NCBI GenBank assembly: GCA_028289645.1
Contig: JANQOK010000020.1
Coordinates: 106,562-170,561, forward strand
Source: Anderseniella sp.
GTDB taxonomy: Bacteria; Pseudomonadota; Alphaproteobacteria; Rhizobiales; Aestuariivirgaceae
Reading direction: 5' to 3'
Length of the DNA: 64,000 bases
In this document: one piece after another, positions 1-9,644 of the stretch
Layout: each line of letters opens with the position of its first letter
Position numbering within the stretch: the stretch's first letter is position 1
Made by a program: the position numbers and the translations under genes
Notes under the pieces: generated by a model
Database searches by the model: none
What the model saw: only the letters and a program-made list of their open reading frames with translations
What the model was told of the DNA's origin: nothing

Positions 1-1
1 G

Positions 2-355
2 CAGGCGAAACTTGAAGCGGTTTTGGCGTCGGGTCCGGGCGATGTCACGGTGTTCTCGCGCGGCGTTGAACGTTTGCCGAATACCGTGTGTTTCGCGCTC
101 GACGGGCTTGAAGCCGATACCGCACTGATGTCCTTTGACCTGGATGGGATCGCGGTGTCGTCAGGGTCTGCATGCTCATCCGGCAAGGTGCAGGCAAGCC
201 ATGTCCTCAAGGCCATGGGCGCAAGTGAAGCAGCAACAAAGTCGGCGATCCGGGTGAGCCTTGGATGGTCGTCCAGCGTAGAAGATGTGAACAGGTTTTC
301 AGACAGTTGGCAGAAAATTGCCGCCCGCCATTTGGCGCAGGCGGCGGCTGCCTGA
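2..355 (+). CDS. Cysteine desulfurase (class V aminotransferase), C-terminal part
   Basis: The reading frame is open from the left edge of the window, so only the last ~117 residues are present. It carries the desulfurase active-site loop SSGSACSSGK, whose cysteine accepts the persulfide sulfur from L-cysteine, followed by the conserved AIRVSLGW strand of the NifS/IscS group. The PLP-binding lysine lies outside the window. It precedes sufB by 27 bases in the same direction, so it is the first visible gene of the SUF operon. A second desulfurase (SufS type) lies downstream at 4608, so the operon has two. The assignment to the IscS/NifS-like rather than the SufS branch rests on this loop and on position. 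Confidence 0.9.
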   Translation, partial: QAKLEAVLASGPGDVTVFSRGVERLPNTVCFALDGLEADTALMSFDLDGIAVSSGSACSSGKVQASHVLKAMGASEAATKSAIRVSLGWSSSVEDVNRFSDSWQKIAARHLAQAAAA

Positions 356-382
356 TCGGTTAGAAGCTAAGGAGAGGCGAGA

Positions 383-1900
<1,518 letters not shown>

Positions 1901-1909
1901 CCGGAGACC

Positions 1910-2146
1910 ATGTTTGACCGCCTGTTTCAGCCCCGGTTCGGCAGTCTGGAAGAGTTCACCGCAAAGGCGCGCAAGATATTCCTTCTCGCGCTGCCATTCG
2001 GGTTCCTGTTCTGGATATTCGATATCGGTATTGGTGGAACCACCGAGGGCGGCCGGGCCTGGCTGAATGTGCCGATGGTTATCGGTGCGGTTGGATTTGT
2101 CGCCTGGGCCGCGGGCGGATTGATGATGATGATTAGAAAAGTTTGA
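1910..2146 (+). CDS. Small membrane protein between sufB and sufC
   Basis: A 78-residue protein of unknown function. Two hydrophobic segments (about residues 24-42, FLLALPFGFLFWIFDIGIG, and 54-75, VPMVIGAVGFVAWAAGGLMM) predict two membrane helices with a short amphipathic N-terminus. It starts 9 bases after sufB. Its stop codon sits just before the sufC ribosome binding site, so it is translated within the operon. I do not recognise a family. Its position suggests a link to the SUF machinery, but no residue in it (no cysteine, no histidine) suggests metal or sulfur handling. Confidence 0.75.
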   Translation: MFDRLFQPRFGSLEEFTAKARKIFLLALPFGFLFWIFDIGIGGTTEGGRAWLNVPMVIGAVGFVAWAAGGLMMMIRKV

Positions 2147-2166
2147 CAGAACGGGAAAGTAACAAA

Positions 2167-2913
2167 ATGCTTGAAATCAAAAACCTGCACGTGAGCCTCG
2201 AAGAAGAGGACAAGCAGATTATCAAGGGTCTGAACCTGACCATCAATGCCGGCGAGGTGAACGCCATCATGGGCCCAAACGGGTCGGGTAAGTCCACATT
2301 GTCCTACATCCTGGCAGGCCGCCCCGGCTATGAAGTCACCGAAGGGTCGATCACCTACAAGGGTCAGGACCTGCTCGAAATGGAAACCGACGAACGCGCC
2401 GCCGCAGGTGTGTTCCTGGCGTTCCAGTACCCGATCGAAATCCCCGGCGTCGCCACCATGCAGTTTCTGAAAGTGGCCCTGAATGCCCAGCGCAAGGCGC
2501 GCGGAGATGAAGAGATGACCACGCCGGAGTTCATGCGGCTGGTGCGCGAGCGGGCGGAAAAGCTGAATGTTACCACCGACATGCTCAAGCGTCCGGTCAA
2601 TGTCGGATTTTCCGGCGGCGAGAAAAAGCGCGCTGAAATTTTGCAGATGGCGGTGCTGGAGCCGAGCCTGTGCGTGCTCGACGAAACCGACTCCGGTCTC
2701 GACATCGATGCATTGCGCGTGGTCGCAGAGGGTGTGAATTCGCTGCGCTCACCGGAACGCGGCATGTTGCTGATCACCCACTATCAGCGCCTGCTCGACT
2801 ACATCGTGCCCGACCGGGTGCATGTCATGTCCGACGGCAAGATCGTCAAGTCCGGTGGCAAGGAACTGGCGCTTGAACTGGAAAAGGACGGTTACGCGGC
2901 GTTTGCAGCGTAA
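2167..2913 (+). CDS. sufC: Fe-S cluster assembly ATPase SufC
   Basis: This is the ABC-type ATPase of the SufBCD complex; it powers conformational change for cluster assembly and is not a transporter. From the ATG at 2167 it is 248 residues. The Walker A motif GPNGSGKST is at 36-44, the signature SGGEKKRAE at about 149-156, the Walker B LCVLDETDSGLD at 168-179 and the switch histidine in LLITHYQ near 205. The frame extends upstream to a TTG at 2143, but the GGGAAAG ribosome binding site and the family N-terminus (MLEIKNLHV) favour 2167. Confidence 0.97.
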   Translation: MLEIKNLHVSLEEEDKQIIKGLNLTINAGEVNAIMGPNGSGKSTLSYILAGRPGYEVTEGSITYKGQDLLEMETDERAAAGVFLAFQYPIEIPGVATMQFLKVALNAQRKARGDEEMTTPEFMRLVRERAEKLNVTTDMLKRPVNVGFSGGEKKRAEILQMAVLEPSLCVLDETDSGLDIDALRVVAEGVNSLRSPERGMLLITHYQRLLDYIVPDRVHVMSDGKIVKSGGKELALELEKDGYAAFAA

Positions 2914-2928
2914 GGCGGGATCAAAATC

Positions 2929-4224
2929 ATGACAGTCAGCTTAGTGAAGACACCGGCGGAAGCCGCCTACACCGAAGCCTTCGACCCGCAAGGGGCGTTG
3001 GCCGATGTCCGCAAGTTCGCCTTTGCCCAGTTTGCCGCCACAGGCCTGCCGCACCGGCGCATGGAAGATTGGAAGTGGACCGATCTGCGCCAGTTGATGT
3101 CCAGCCCGCTGCCGCCTGTTGCCGGCACGACGGCATCTGCAGGCGCGATTGATGCGCTCATCGCTGCAACGCCGTTCAGCGATGTGGCGCGTGCGCGGCT
3201 GGTGTTCGTTGACGGCGCCTATGACGCAGACCGTTCGTCTCTGCCTGCGACCGGCGACATCGAGTTTGCCAGCCTCGGAGCGGACGAGTTGCCCGGCTGG
3301 GTGGCAGACAAGCTTGTTGCAGGGTCAACCGATCCGATAGCCGCCCTCAACCTTGCCTATATGAGCGACGGCGCCGGTCTCAGGATCAAGCAAGGCTCCG
3401 ACATGGACGCACCGATCGAGTTGCTGTTCGTGACCACAGCCGAGCAGGCCGCCACCTACACAACCCGCAATGTGATCGTTGTGGAGGAGGGTGCGTCAGC
3501 AACTCTGATCGAGACCCATATCGGCGGAACTGGTGAATATGTGCACAATGCCGTGACCCAGTTGCATATAGCAGACAAGGCCCGGCTCGACCGCGTGAAG
3601 GTGCAGGAAGAAGGCCTTGAAGCGATTCACCTTTCCAATACCGAGGTTCATCTGGCTGAGAGTGCTCACCTTAAGGACTTCACCCTGACAATCGGTGGGT
3701 CTGCAACCCGCCAGCAGGGTTTCATCACCTTCGCCGGTGAGCACTCTGAAAGCCATGTGTCAGGTGCTTTCCTGCTGACCGGCAAGCAGCACAACGACAC
3801 CAGGCTGGTGATCGACCATGCCGTGCCGAACTGCCTGTCGCGCGAACTGTTCAAGTGCGTGATGGACGAGGCGGCCCGCGGTGTGTTCCAGGGCAAGGCA
3901 ATTGTACGCCGTGATGCCCAGAAGACCGACGGCAACCAGTCATCACATGCCCTGCTGTTGTCTGACCAGGCCGAGTTCGATGCCAAGCCGGAACTGGAAA
4001 TCTACGCCGATGATGTCGTCTGCGGCCACGGTGCCACGTCCGGCGACCTGGATGAGAACCAGCTGTTCTATCTGCGCTCACGGGGGATCACCGAAACCGA
4101 GGCGAAATCCATGCTGATCGGCGCCTTTGCTGCGGAAGCCTTCGACGACGTCGAAAGCGATGCCATTCGCGAGGTGCTGGGCGAACTAGCTCGGGGCTGG
4201 CTGGCACGGCGGAAGGCTGGTTGA
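2929..4224 (+). CDS. sufD: Fe-S cluster assembly protein SufD
   Basis: A SufB paralogue that completes the SufBC2D scaffold and is needed for iron acquisition. The 431-residue product has the SufD N-terminal helical region (GLPHRRMEDWKWTDLRQL at about residues 39-56) and the C-terminal beta-helix core ending in VVCGHGATSGDLDENQLFYLRSRGI near residues 360-388. The histidine in CGHGA is the conserved functional residue of the family. The gene is 15 bases from sufC. The next gene (VOC fold) starts 10 bases after its stop. Confidence 0.95.
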   Translation: MTVSLVKTPAEAAYTEAFDPQGALADVRKFAFAQFAATGLPHRRMEDWKWTDLRQLMSSPLPPVAGTTASAGAIDALIAATPFSDVARARLVFVDGAYDADRSSLPATGDIEFASLGADELPGWVADKLVAGSTDPIAALNLAYMSDGAGLRIKQGSDMDAPIELLFVTTAEQAATYTTRNVIVVEEGASATLIETHIGGTGEYVHNAVTQLHIADKARLDRVKVQEEGLEAIHLSNTEVHLAESAHLKDFTLTIGGSATRQQGFITFAGEHSESHVSGAFLLTGKQHNDTRLVIDHAVPNCLSRELFKCVMDEAARGVFQGKAIVRRDAQKTDGNQSSHALLLSDQAEFDAKPELEIYADDVVCGHGATSGDLDENQLFYLRSRGITETEAKSMLIGAFAAEAFDDVESDAIREVLGELARGWLARRKAG

Positions 4225-4234
4225 GGCGAGTGTC

Positions 4235-4615
4235 ATGACCGGCATCACATTGGACCATTGCGTTATCCACGTCTCCAATTGGGACAAGGCAAGGACGTTT
4301 TATGTCGATGTGATGGGGGCCGAAGCTATCGAGTTCGGCAACGGGTTCCAGTTCCGCTGGGGCGAGCAGCAGTTGAACATTCACGGACCGGACCAGCATG
4401 GCACGCCGGTTGCCAAACTGCCGGTGATGCCGGGAAACAGTGATCTGTGTTTCCGCTGGCACGGTCCGATTGCCGGGGCCATAGAGCATCTGCAGGCGCA
4501 CGGCGTAGATATTGAGGAAGGCCCCTGTGAGCGCCACGGCGCGATGGGAAAAGGCACAAGTGTTTATTTCCGCGATCCCGATGGATCGCTGATGGAGTTC
4601 ATGTCCTATGAATGA
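4235..4615 (+). CDS. VOC/glyoxalase-fold protein inside the suf operon
   Basis: A 126-residue protein of the vicinal oxygen chelate fold. The paired beta-alpha-beta-beta-beta motifs are visible: LDHCVIHVSNWDKARTFYVD at the start and VYFRDPDGSLMEFMSYE at the end. Candidate metal ligands are His8, a histidine in the LNIHGP strand and the glutamate in SLMEF. Family members bind a divalent metal and act as dioxygenases, glyoxalases or resistance proteins; the substrate here is unknown. Its last 8 bases overlap sufS, so translation of the two is probably coupled. It is not a standard suf component. Confidence 0.85.
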   Translation: MTGITLDHCVIHVSNWDKARTFYVDVMGAEAIEFGNGFQFRWGEQQLNIHGPDQHGTPVAKLPVMPGNSDLCFRWHGPIAGAIEHLQAHGVDIEEGPCERHGAMGKGTSVYFRDPDGSLMEFMSYE

Positions 4616-5864
4616 AATTGCCGCAAAGATCGTTCCAGCTACCGGCTATGATGTTGAAAGGGTCAGGGCGGACTTTCCGATCCTGGCCAAACCGATTTAC
4701 GGTGACAAGCCGCTGACATATCTGGACAACGGTGCCTCGGCGCAGAAACCGCAAGCTGTGCTGGACCGCATCCAGAAGGCATATTCGGAAGAGTATGCCA
4801 ATGTGCATCGTGGCCTGCATTACCTGTCGAACACCTCGACGCAGGCCTTCGAGGACGCGCGGGAAAGCGCGCGCCGCTTTCTCAATGCGCCATCAAGCGA
4901 CCAGGTCATCTTCACCCGCAATGCAACCGATGCCATCAACCTGGTCGCCCAGAGTTTTGGCGGCCTGGTCATTGGCGAAGGCGATGACATTGTAATTTCG
5001 ATTCTCGAGCATCATTCCAACATTGTGCCGTGGCATTTCCACCGCGAACACAGAGGCGCCAACATCCGCTGGATACCGGTCGATGATGAAGGCACGCTGC
5101 ATGTGGAGGATTTCGTCAAGACGCTCACACCGCGGACGAAGATGGTGGCCATCACCCACATGTCGAATGCGTTCGGCACAGTGGTCCCGATCAAGGAGAT
5201 CATCAAGATCGCCCACGAACGCGGCATCCCGGTGCTGGTCGACGGATCGCAAAGTGCCGTGCATATGCCGGTGGATGTGCAGGATCTGGATGCGGAGTTC
5301 TACGTGTTCACCGGTCACAAGACCTACGGCCCGTCCGGCATCGGCGTGCTGTACGGCAAAAAGGAATTGCTCGCCAAGATGCCGCCCTACCAGGGCGGCG
5401 GCGAGATGATCATCGAGGTGACCGAGGACGGTGTCACCTACAATGATCCGCCGCACAGGTTTGAGGCAGGCACTCCCGCCATAGTTCAAGCCATCGGACT
5501 GGGCGCTGCGCTCGACTATATGGATTCTATCGGGCGCGAGGCCATCGCAGCGCATGAGGCGTCGTTGCTCGAATACGCCAACGAGCGCCTGTCCCATATC
5601 AATTCGCTGAAAATATTCGGAACCTCGCCGACCAAGGGTGCGATTATCTCGTTCGCCATGGAGGGCGCTCATGCCCATGACATATCAACCGTCATTGACC
5701 GGCATGGCGTGGCGGTTCGCGCCGGCACTCATTGTGCCATGCCGCTACTGCAGCGGTTCGGCGTAACTGCAACCTGCCGGGCTTCGTTTGGCATGTACAA
5801 CAACACCGCAGATATTGATCGGCTGGCCGCAGCGCTTACATCTGCACAGAAGATGTTTATGTGA
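4608..5864 (+). CDS. sufS: Cysteine desulfurase SufS
   Basis: A PLP-dependent enzyme that takes sulfur from L-cysteine and releases alanine, feeding the SufBCD scaffold. It is 418 residues long. The PLP lysine is in FTGHKTYGPSG (Lys238). The active-site cysteine is in RAGTHCAMPLL (Cys376), in the short SufS/group II loop that differs from the SSGSACSSGK loop of the first desulfurase at the window start. The start overlaps the VOC gene by 8 bases. No SufE is visible in the window, so the sulfur acceptor partner is elsewhere or replaced. Confidence 0.96.
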   Translation: MNEIAAKIVPATGYDVERVRADFPILAKPIYGDKPLTYLDNGASAQKPQAVLDRIQKAYSEEYANVHRGLHYLSNTSTQAFEDARESARRFLNAPSSDQVIFTRNATDAINLVAQSFGGLVIGEGDDIVISILEHHSNIVPWHFHREHRGANIRWIPVDDEGTLHVEDFVKTLTPRTKMVAITHMSNAFGTVVPIKEIIKIAHERGIPVLVDGSQSAVHMPVDVQDLDAEFYVFTGHKTYGPSGIGVLYGKKELLAKMPPYQGGGEMIIEVTEDGVTYNDPPHRFEAGTPAIVQAIGLGAALDYMDSIGREAIAAHEASLLEYANERLSHINSLKIFGTSPTKGAIISFAMEGAHAHDISTVIDRHGVAVRAGTHCAMPLLQRFGVTATCRASFGMYNNTADIDRLAAALTSAQKMFM

Positions 5865-5877
5865 TAGGGATTAGACC

Positions 5878-6285
5878 ATGACAGACTCAAATACATCGTG
5901 CGCTCCCGCACCGGTACCCGATGCGGTCGAATCCGACCATCAGAATCCGGACGTCTCATCATCCATACCAAAGGAAGAGCTGAGCCGGATGACCGACGAC
6001 ATGATTGCGGCGATCAAGACCGTGTACGATCCGGAAATCCCGGTCGACATTTTTGAACTGGGTCTGATCTACAAGATCGATGTGGAGGATGACCGTTCGG
6101 TAAAAGTCGACATGACGCTGACGGCGCCTGGGTGTCCTGTCGCCGGCGATATGCCGGGTTGGGTTGCGGACGCGGTGCGCACTGTTGAAGGTGTGATGGA
6201 TGTTGATGTGCAACTGGTGTTTGAGCCGCCATGGGATCCCTCGCGCATGTCGGATGAGGCGCGTGTGGCGCTGAACATGTGGTGA
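5878..6285 (+). CDS. sufT: Fe-S assembly factor SufT (MIP18/DUF59 family)
   Basis: A 135-residue Fe-S cluster maturation factor. The DUF59 domain spans about residues 38-115, with the signature VYDPEIPVDIFELGLIY near 46-62 and the conserved cysteine in APGCPVAGDMP (Cys86). The first ~35 residues are a low-complexity, acidic and proline-rich tail not needed for the fold. Proteins of this type help load clusters onto target enzymes. The gene lies 13 bases after sufS and 6 bases before sufA. Confidence 0.92.
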   Translation: MTDSNTSCAPAPVPDAVESDHQNPDVSSSIPKEELSRMTDDMIAAIKTVYDPEIPVDIFELGLIYKIDVEDDRSVKVDMTLTAPGCPVAGDMPGWVADAVRTVEGVMDVDVQLVFEPPWDPSRMSDEARVALNMW

Positions 6286-6291
6286 GGTGAG

Positions 6292-6696
6292 ATGAGCGCT
6301 ATCGAAGTAAATGCTGCAACCCCCCGTGCCATGCCGGCCGTGCTGACATTGACCGATGCCGCAGTGGACCGGATCAAGCAACTCATGGCCAGGTCCGAAA
6401 AGGACACCGGCGGCCTTCGCATCGGCGTTAAGAACGGCGGCTGTGCCGGCATGGAATACACCATGGATTTCGTCGACGAACCCGACAAGTTCGACGAGGT
6501 TATCGAAGACAGGGGCGCCCGGGTCCTGATCGAGGCGAAGGCCATTCTGTTCCTGTTCGGCACCACAATGGACTATGAAGTCACCAAGCTGCGGTCCGGT
6601 TTTGTGTTCAACAATCCGAACCAGACCAGCGCCTGCGGTTGTGGCGAGTCGATTGAACTCACCCCGGTGTCCGCCGACGTACTGCAGCGTGGATGA
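6292..6696 (+). CDS. sufA: A-type Fe-S carrier SufA/IscA
   Basis: A 134-residue A-type carrier that accepts a cluster from SufBCD and passes it to client proteins. It has the three ligand cysteines in the family spacing: Cys51 in NGGCAGMEY and Cys115/Cys117 in SACGCGES. The first ~17 residues are an extension before the HesB-type fold. It is the last gene of the visible operon. No clear intrinsic terminator follows it. Confidence 0.94.
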   Translation: MSAIEVNAATPRAMPAVLTLTDAAVDRIKQLMARSEKDTGGLRIGVKNGGCAGMEYTMDFVDEPDKFDEVIEDRGARVLIEAKAILFLFGTTMDYEVTKLRSGFVFNNPNQTSACGCGESIELTPVSADVLQRG

Positions 6697-6863
6697 AGCA
6701 TCAGATGTGATTGTCCGGAGTTCCTGACAAAAGACACGCGTTCTTGACGTATTCGCGCCTTTGACACCAGATCGAAACCGGTGCTTTGCCATTGCGTAAC
6801 TCTGATCGAAGCGCTCCCCCGTTTGCGATAATTGCCCGGCTTGCGGAAAATCCGACTGCTGAC

Positions 6864-6877
6864 TTGATCGAGGTCAA
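6864..6877 (+). promoter_or_regulatory. FNR/FixK-type box upstream of the outer-membrane protein gene
   Basis: TTGATCGAGGTCAA has the TTGAT-N4-(A/G)TCAA form bound by FNR/FixK/Dnr regulators of the CRP superfamily. Its centre is about 99 bases before the ATG at 6970. That leaves room for a class II activated promoter with transcription starting near 6912. The remaining 273-base gap between sufA and this gene shows nothing else that I can name. Confidence 0.5.
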
Positions 6878-6969
6878 GGAAGAATTCGGCTGCAACCTAC
6901 TACTGGGTTCATGCCTTCTTTTGATCGTCGCAGACGGAGTTGGAAGGCCAACACAGGGGTATTATCAAT

Positions 6970-7851
6970 ATGTTGAAAAAACTGCTTTTTGCCGCCGCAA
7001 TTGTCGCCGGGGCTGCAGGCAGCGGTCCGGCCTTTTCGGCTGACCTCGCCTTGCCTCCAGAACCGGGAATGCGGTACGTGCCGCCGGTCACCAACCCGAC
7101 CTTCAACGAGACTCCGTTCATTACGACCGAGTTGCGTCCGATTTACATCTACCACGACATTCCGTCCGGTTTCCTGACCAATGGCGGCGACGTGAATGTG
7201 GTGGCGGCGCAGATTCGGTATGCGCTGACTGACCGGCTGGCTCTCATCGCCACCAAAGATGGCTACAGCGATCTTGACTTCAATGCGGGCCTGCCGGACA
7301 CCGACGGCTTTCTCAACATCGCAGCGGGCCTGAAGTACGCATTCATCGTCGATCCGGTAAACCAGTTCATGCTGTCCGGTGGTGTGCGCTATGAAATTCC
7401 GGCCGGCAACATCGAGTCGGGTGGTGTTCAGATCCAGGAAGGCGGCGACGGTTTCATCAACCTTTTCGTCACCGCGGCGAAGGAAGTCGGGGCACTGCAG
7501 GTCCAGGGCAGCGCCAACGTCAATCTGGCGATCGATTCCGATCATGACAGCTCGATTTTTGTCCTGTCACTGCACGCAAACTATGAATTGACGGAGAACT
7601 TCTTCCCGCTGGTCGAATTCAACATGTTCTCTGTCATTGATCATGGCAACCGCACGGTTGGAGACTTCGAGGGATATGACGTGTTCAACTTCGGGTCGAC
7701 GGACGCAGGAACCGTTGCCTCTGTCGCCGGCGGTTTCCGTTATAGGTTGCTGGACAACATGATGCTGGGCGCAGCGGCTGAGGTGCCCATCACCGACCGC
7801 AACGATCTGACCGAATGGCGTGTCACAGCTGATGCCGTACTGACATTCTGA
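6970..7851 (+). CDS. Predicted exported outer-membrane beta-barrel protein
   Basis: A 293-residue protein with a Sec signal peptide (MLKKLLFAAAIVAGAAGSGPAFSA, cleavage predicted after the AFSA). The mature part alternates short hydrophobic and polar strands with aromatic residues and many Gly/Asn/Asp turns, ending in VTADAVLTF, a C-terminal phenylalanine strand typical of barrels inserted by BamA. I do not recognise the family. The frame runs further upstream, but the signal peptide fixes the start at 6970 (AGGGGT lies 10 bases before it). An FNR-like box upstream suggests oxygen control. Confidence 0.75.
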   Translation: MLKKLLFAAAIVAGAAGSGPAFSADLALPPEPGMRYVPPVTNPTFNETPFITTELRPIYIYHDIPSGFLTNGGDVNVVAAQIRYALTDRLALIATKDGYSDLDFNAGLPDTDGFLNIAAGLKYAFIVDPVNQFMLSGGVRYEIPAGNIESGGVQIQEGGDGFINLFVTAAKEVGALQVQGSANVNLAIDSDHDSSIFVLSLHANYELTENFFPLVEFNMFSVIDHGNRTVGDFEGYDVFNFGSTDAGTVASVAGGFRYRLLDNMMLGAAAEVPITDRNDLTEWRVTADAVLTF

Positions 7852-7875
7852 CCAGACTGGATCATCTCAACTGTT

Positions 7876-7908
7876 GCCGCCGGTTACGTAGTGACCGGCG
7901 GCATTTTC
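7876..7908 (+). terminator. Intrinsic terminator after the outer-membrane protein gene
   Basis: A perfect 9-base-pair stem (GCCGCCGGT / ACCGGCGGC) with a 9-base loop is followed by ATTTTC. It lies between two convergent genes and probably serves both strands, although the T-run is better on the plus strand. Confidence 0.75.
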
Positions 7909-7984
7909 GTGCCGACATGGCGAGAGCCGGTTGTTTGGATGGGGTGGTCGGCAGGTCTTGCGTCGAAGGCGCTTGTGTTGCGCG

Positions 7985-9436
7985 TCAGATCACCGGGCGT
8001 GCCAGAAATGCCGGCATGTTTTCCTCGGTAAATCTGGAAGGTGTGTCGTCGTGGTCATTGTCCCGGCCCTTGCCGCCCCGGCCACGTCCTCTGCTGCCGC
8101 GTTCACGTTGCGGTTTTTCATCTGACTGCCGTTTGGTCGGCTTGGCATCAGCGCTGGTTGTTTCAAGCTTTTCGGCGACTTCAGCCTTTTCTTCAGCTTT
8201 CTTCGGTTTGGCTTTCTTGACCGCAGCCCTGGACTTCGGTCCGGCTGTCCTGCTGCCGCGCCGGCGTTTCCCCTTGGCGGCGATGGACTCTGCGATCTCA
8301 TCGTCGGTAGGCGCTTCACCGTCCCAGCCGATGGACTTCTTGATCAGGTCCTCAATGTCCTTGAACACCCGGAACTCTTCCCACTTGACCAGCGTGTAGG
8401 CGTTGCCCAACCGGCCAGCCCGGCCGGTACGCCCGATACGGTGAACATAATCTTCAGAATGGGTTGGAACGTCATAGTTATAGACATGACTTACGTCCGG
8501 AATGTCGAGGCCGCGCGCGGCCACGTCGGAGGCGATCAGATAGGTGATGTCGTTGTTGCGGAAGGCGTCCAGCGTTTTCAGGCGGGCACGCTGATCCATG
8601 TCGCCATGCAGAGCGCCGCAGGAAAAACCGTGCTTCTGCAGGGATTTTTCAAGCACTGCGACTGTCGTCTTGCGGTTGGCAAAGATGATGGCGTTCTTGA
8701 CGTCGTCCGCATGTCCGCGCATCAGCTCGCGCAGCGCGTCGCGCTTGGAGGTTTCGTCAGATGGCGCGTAGACCGCGCGCTGGGTGATGGTCTCGGCGGT
8801 GGACGACAGCGCCTGTGCCTTGATTTCAACCGGGTTGTGCAGGAACTGGTTGGTCAGGCGCTGGATTTCCGGTGGCATGGTGGCGGAGAAGAACAGTGTC
8901 TGCCGGGTGATCGGCAACAGTTTGGCGACCCGCTCGATATCCGGAATAAAGCCCATGTCGAGCATGCGGTCGGCTTCGTCGACAACAAAAATCTCGATAT
9001 GGGTGAGCATCAGCTTGCCGCGTTCCACATGATCGAGCAGCCGGCCCGGGGTTGCGATCACGACATCGGCGCCACGGTCGATCTTGCGGTTCTGCTCCTC
9101 GAACGAAACCCCGCCCATGAGCAGTGCGATGTTGAGCTTGTGGTTCTTGCCCAGCAGCTCAAACGCCTCGTGCACCTGCGCGGCCAGCTCCCGGGTCGGT
9201 TCCAGGATAAGCGTGCGCGGCATGCGCGCCCGGGCGCGGCCCTTCTCGAGAATGTTGAGCATCGGCAGGGTAAAGGCGGCTGTCTTGCCGGAGCCGGTCT
9301 GGGCGAGGCCCAGGACATCCTTGCGTTCAAGCGCGGGAGGAATGGCTTCCGCCTGGATTTTCGTTGCTTCGGAAAAGCCGGCGTCGGTGACGGCGGCGAG
9401 GACCTTTTCGCTAAGGCCAAGTGTATCGAATGACAT
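7985..9436 (-). CDS. rhlE: DEAD-box ATP-dependent RNA helicase, RhlE type
   Basis: A 483-residue RNA helicase. Domain 1 has the Q motif (TKIQAEAIPP), Walker A AQTGSGKT (45-52), PTRELA, GG, TPGRLLDH, DEAD (153-156) and SAT (184-186). Domain 2 carries FANRKTTVAVLEKSL, DVAARGLDIPDV and the arginine finger in HRIGRTGRAG. Residues after ~385 form a basic, Lys/Arg/Glu-rich tail ending in RGRGRGGKGRDN, which probably binds RNA. It likely remodels ribosomal or cold-stress RNA structure. The gene is monocistronic. Confidence 0.93.
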   Translation of the reverse strand: MSFDTLGLSEKVLAAVTDAGFSEATKIQAEAIPPALERKDVLGLAQTGSGKTAAFTLPMLNILEKGRARARMPRTLILEPTRELAAQVHEAFELLGKNHKLNIALLMGGVSFEEQNRKIDRGADVVIATPGRLLDHVERGKLMLTHIEIFVVDEADRMLDMGFIPDIERVAKLLPITRQTLFFSATMPPEIQRLTNQFLHNPVEIKAQALSSTAETITQRAVYAPSDETSKRDALRELMRGHADDVKNAIIFANRKTTVAVLEKSLQKHGFSCGALHGDMDQRARLKTLDAFRNNDITYLIASDVAARGLDIPDVSHVYNYDVPTHSEDYVHRIGRTGRAGRLGNAYTLVKWEEFRVFKDIEDLIKKSIGWDGEAPTDDEIAESIAAKGKRRRGSRTAGPKSRAAVKKAKPKKAEEKAEVAEKLETTSADAKPTKRQSDEKPQRERGSRGRGRGGKGRDNDHDDTPSRFTEENMPAFLARPVI

Positions 9437-9600
9437 TAAGGTGTATGGACCGTTCTATGTGCGCTGCACCGATGCAGGGAGATTTCTCGCCACATCTCAT
9501 GGAGCTGGTTGATGTGCCGGGAGCAGACCGGATGTCTGCATCCTCTTTGACGGCACCTCAAGCCTGGCGCCGAAACGTATGGGCTTTGTATGGGGATTCG

Positions 9601-9624
9601 CGGCCAAAATGTCAATTTTGGCCG
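9601..9624. repeat. Perfect 10-bp inverted repeat downstream of the proC-like gene
   Basis: CGGCCAAAAT and its exact complement are separated by GTCA. It lies 21 bases past the stop of the minus-strand reductase gene and 165 bases upstream of the rhlE start. It lacks a long T-run, so it is either a weak terminator for the reductase transcript or an operator for rhlE. The rest of 9437-9644 shows no gene. Confidence 0.5.
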
Positions 9625-9644
9625 TTGCGGCAATTTGAACGGGG

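Noticed and set aside
8441-9433. 330-codon plus-strand open frame across the helicase gene
   Set aside because: It is antisense to rhlE, whose motifs are all intact; its own translation is low in complexity and shows no known fold.
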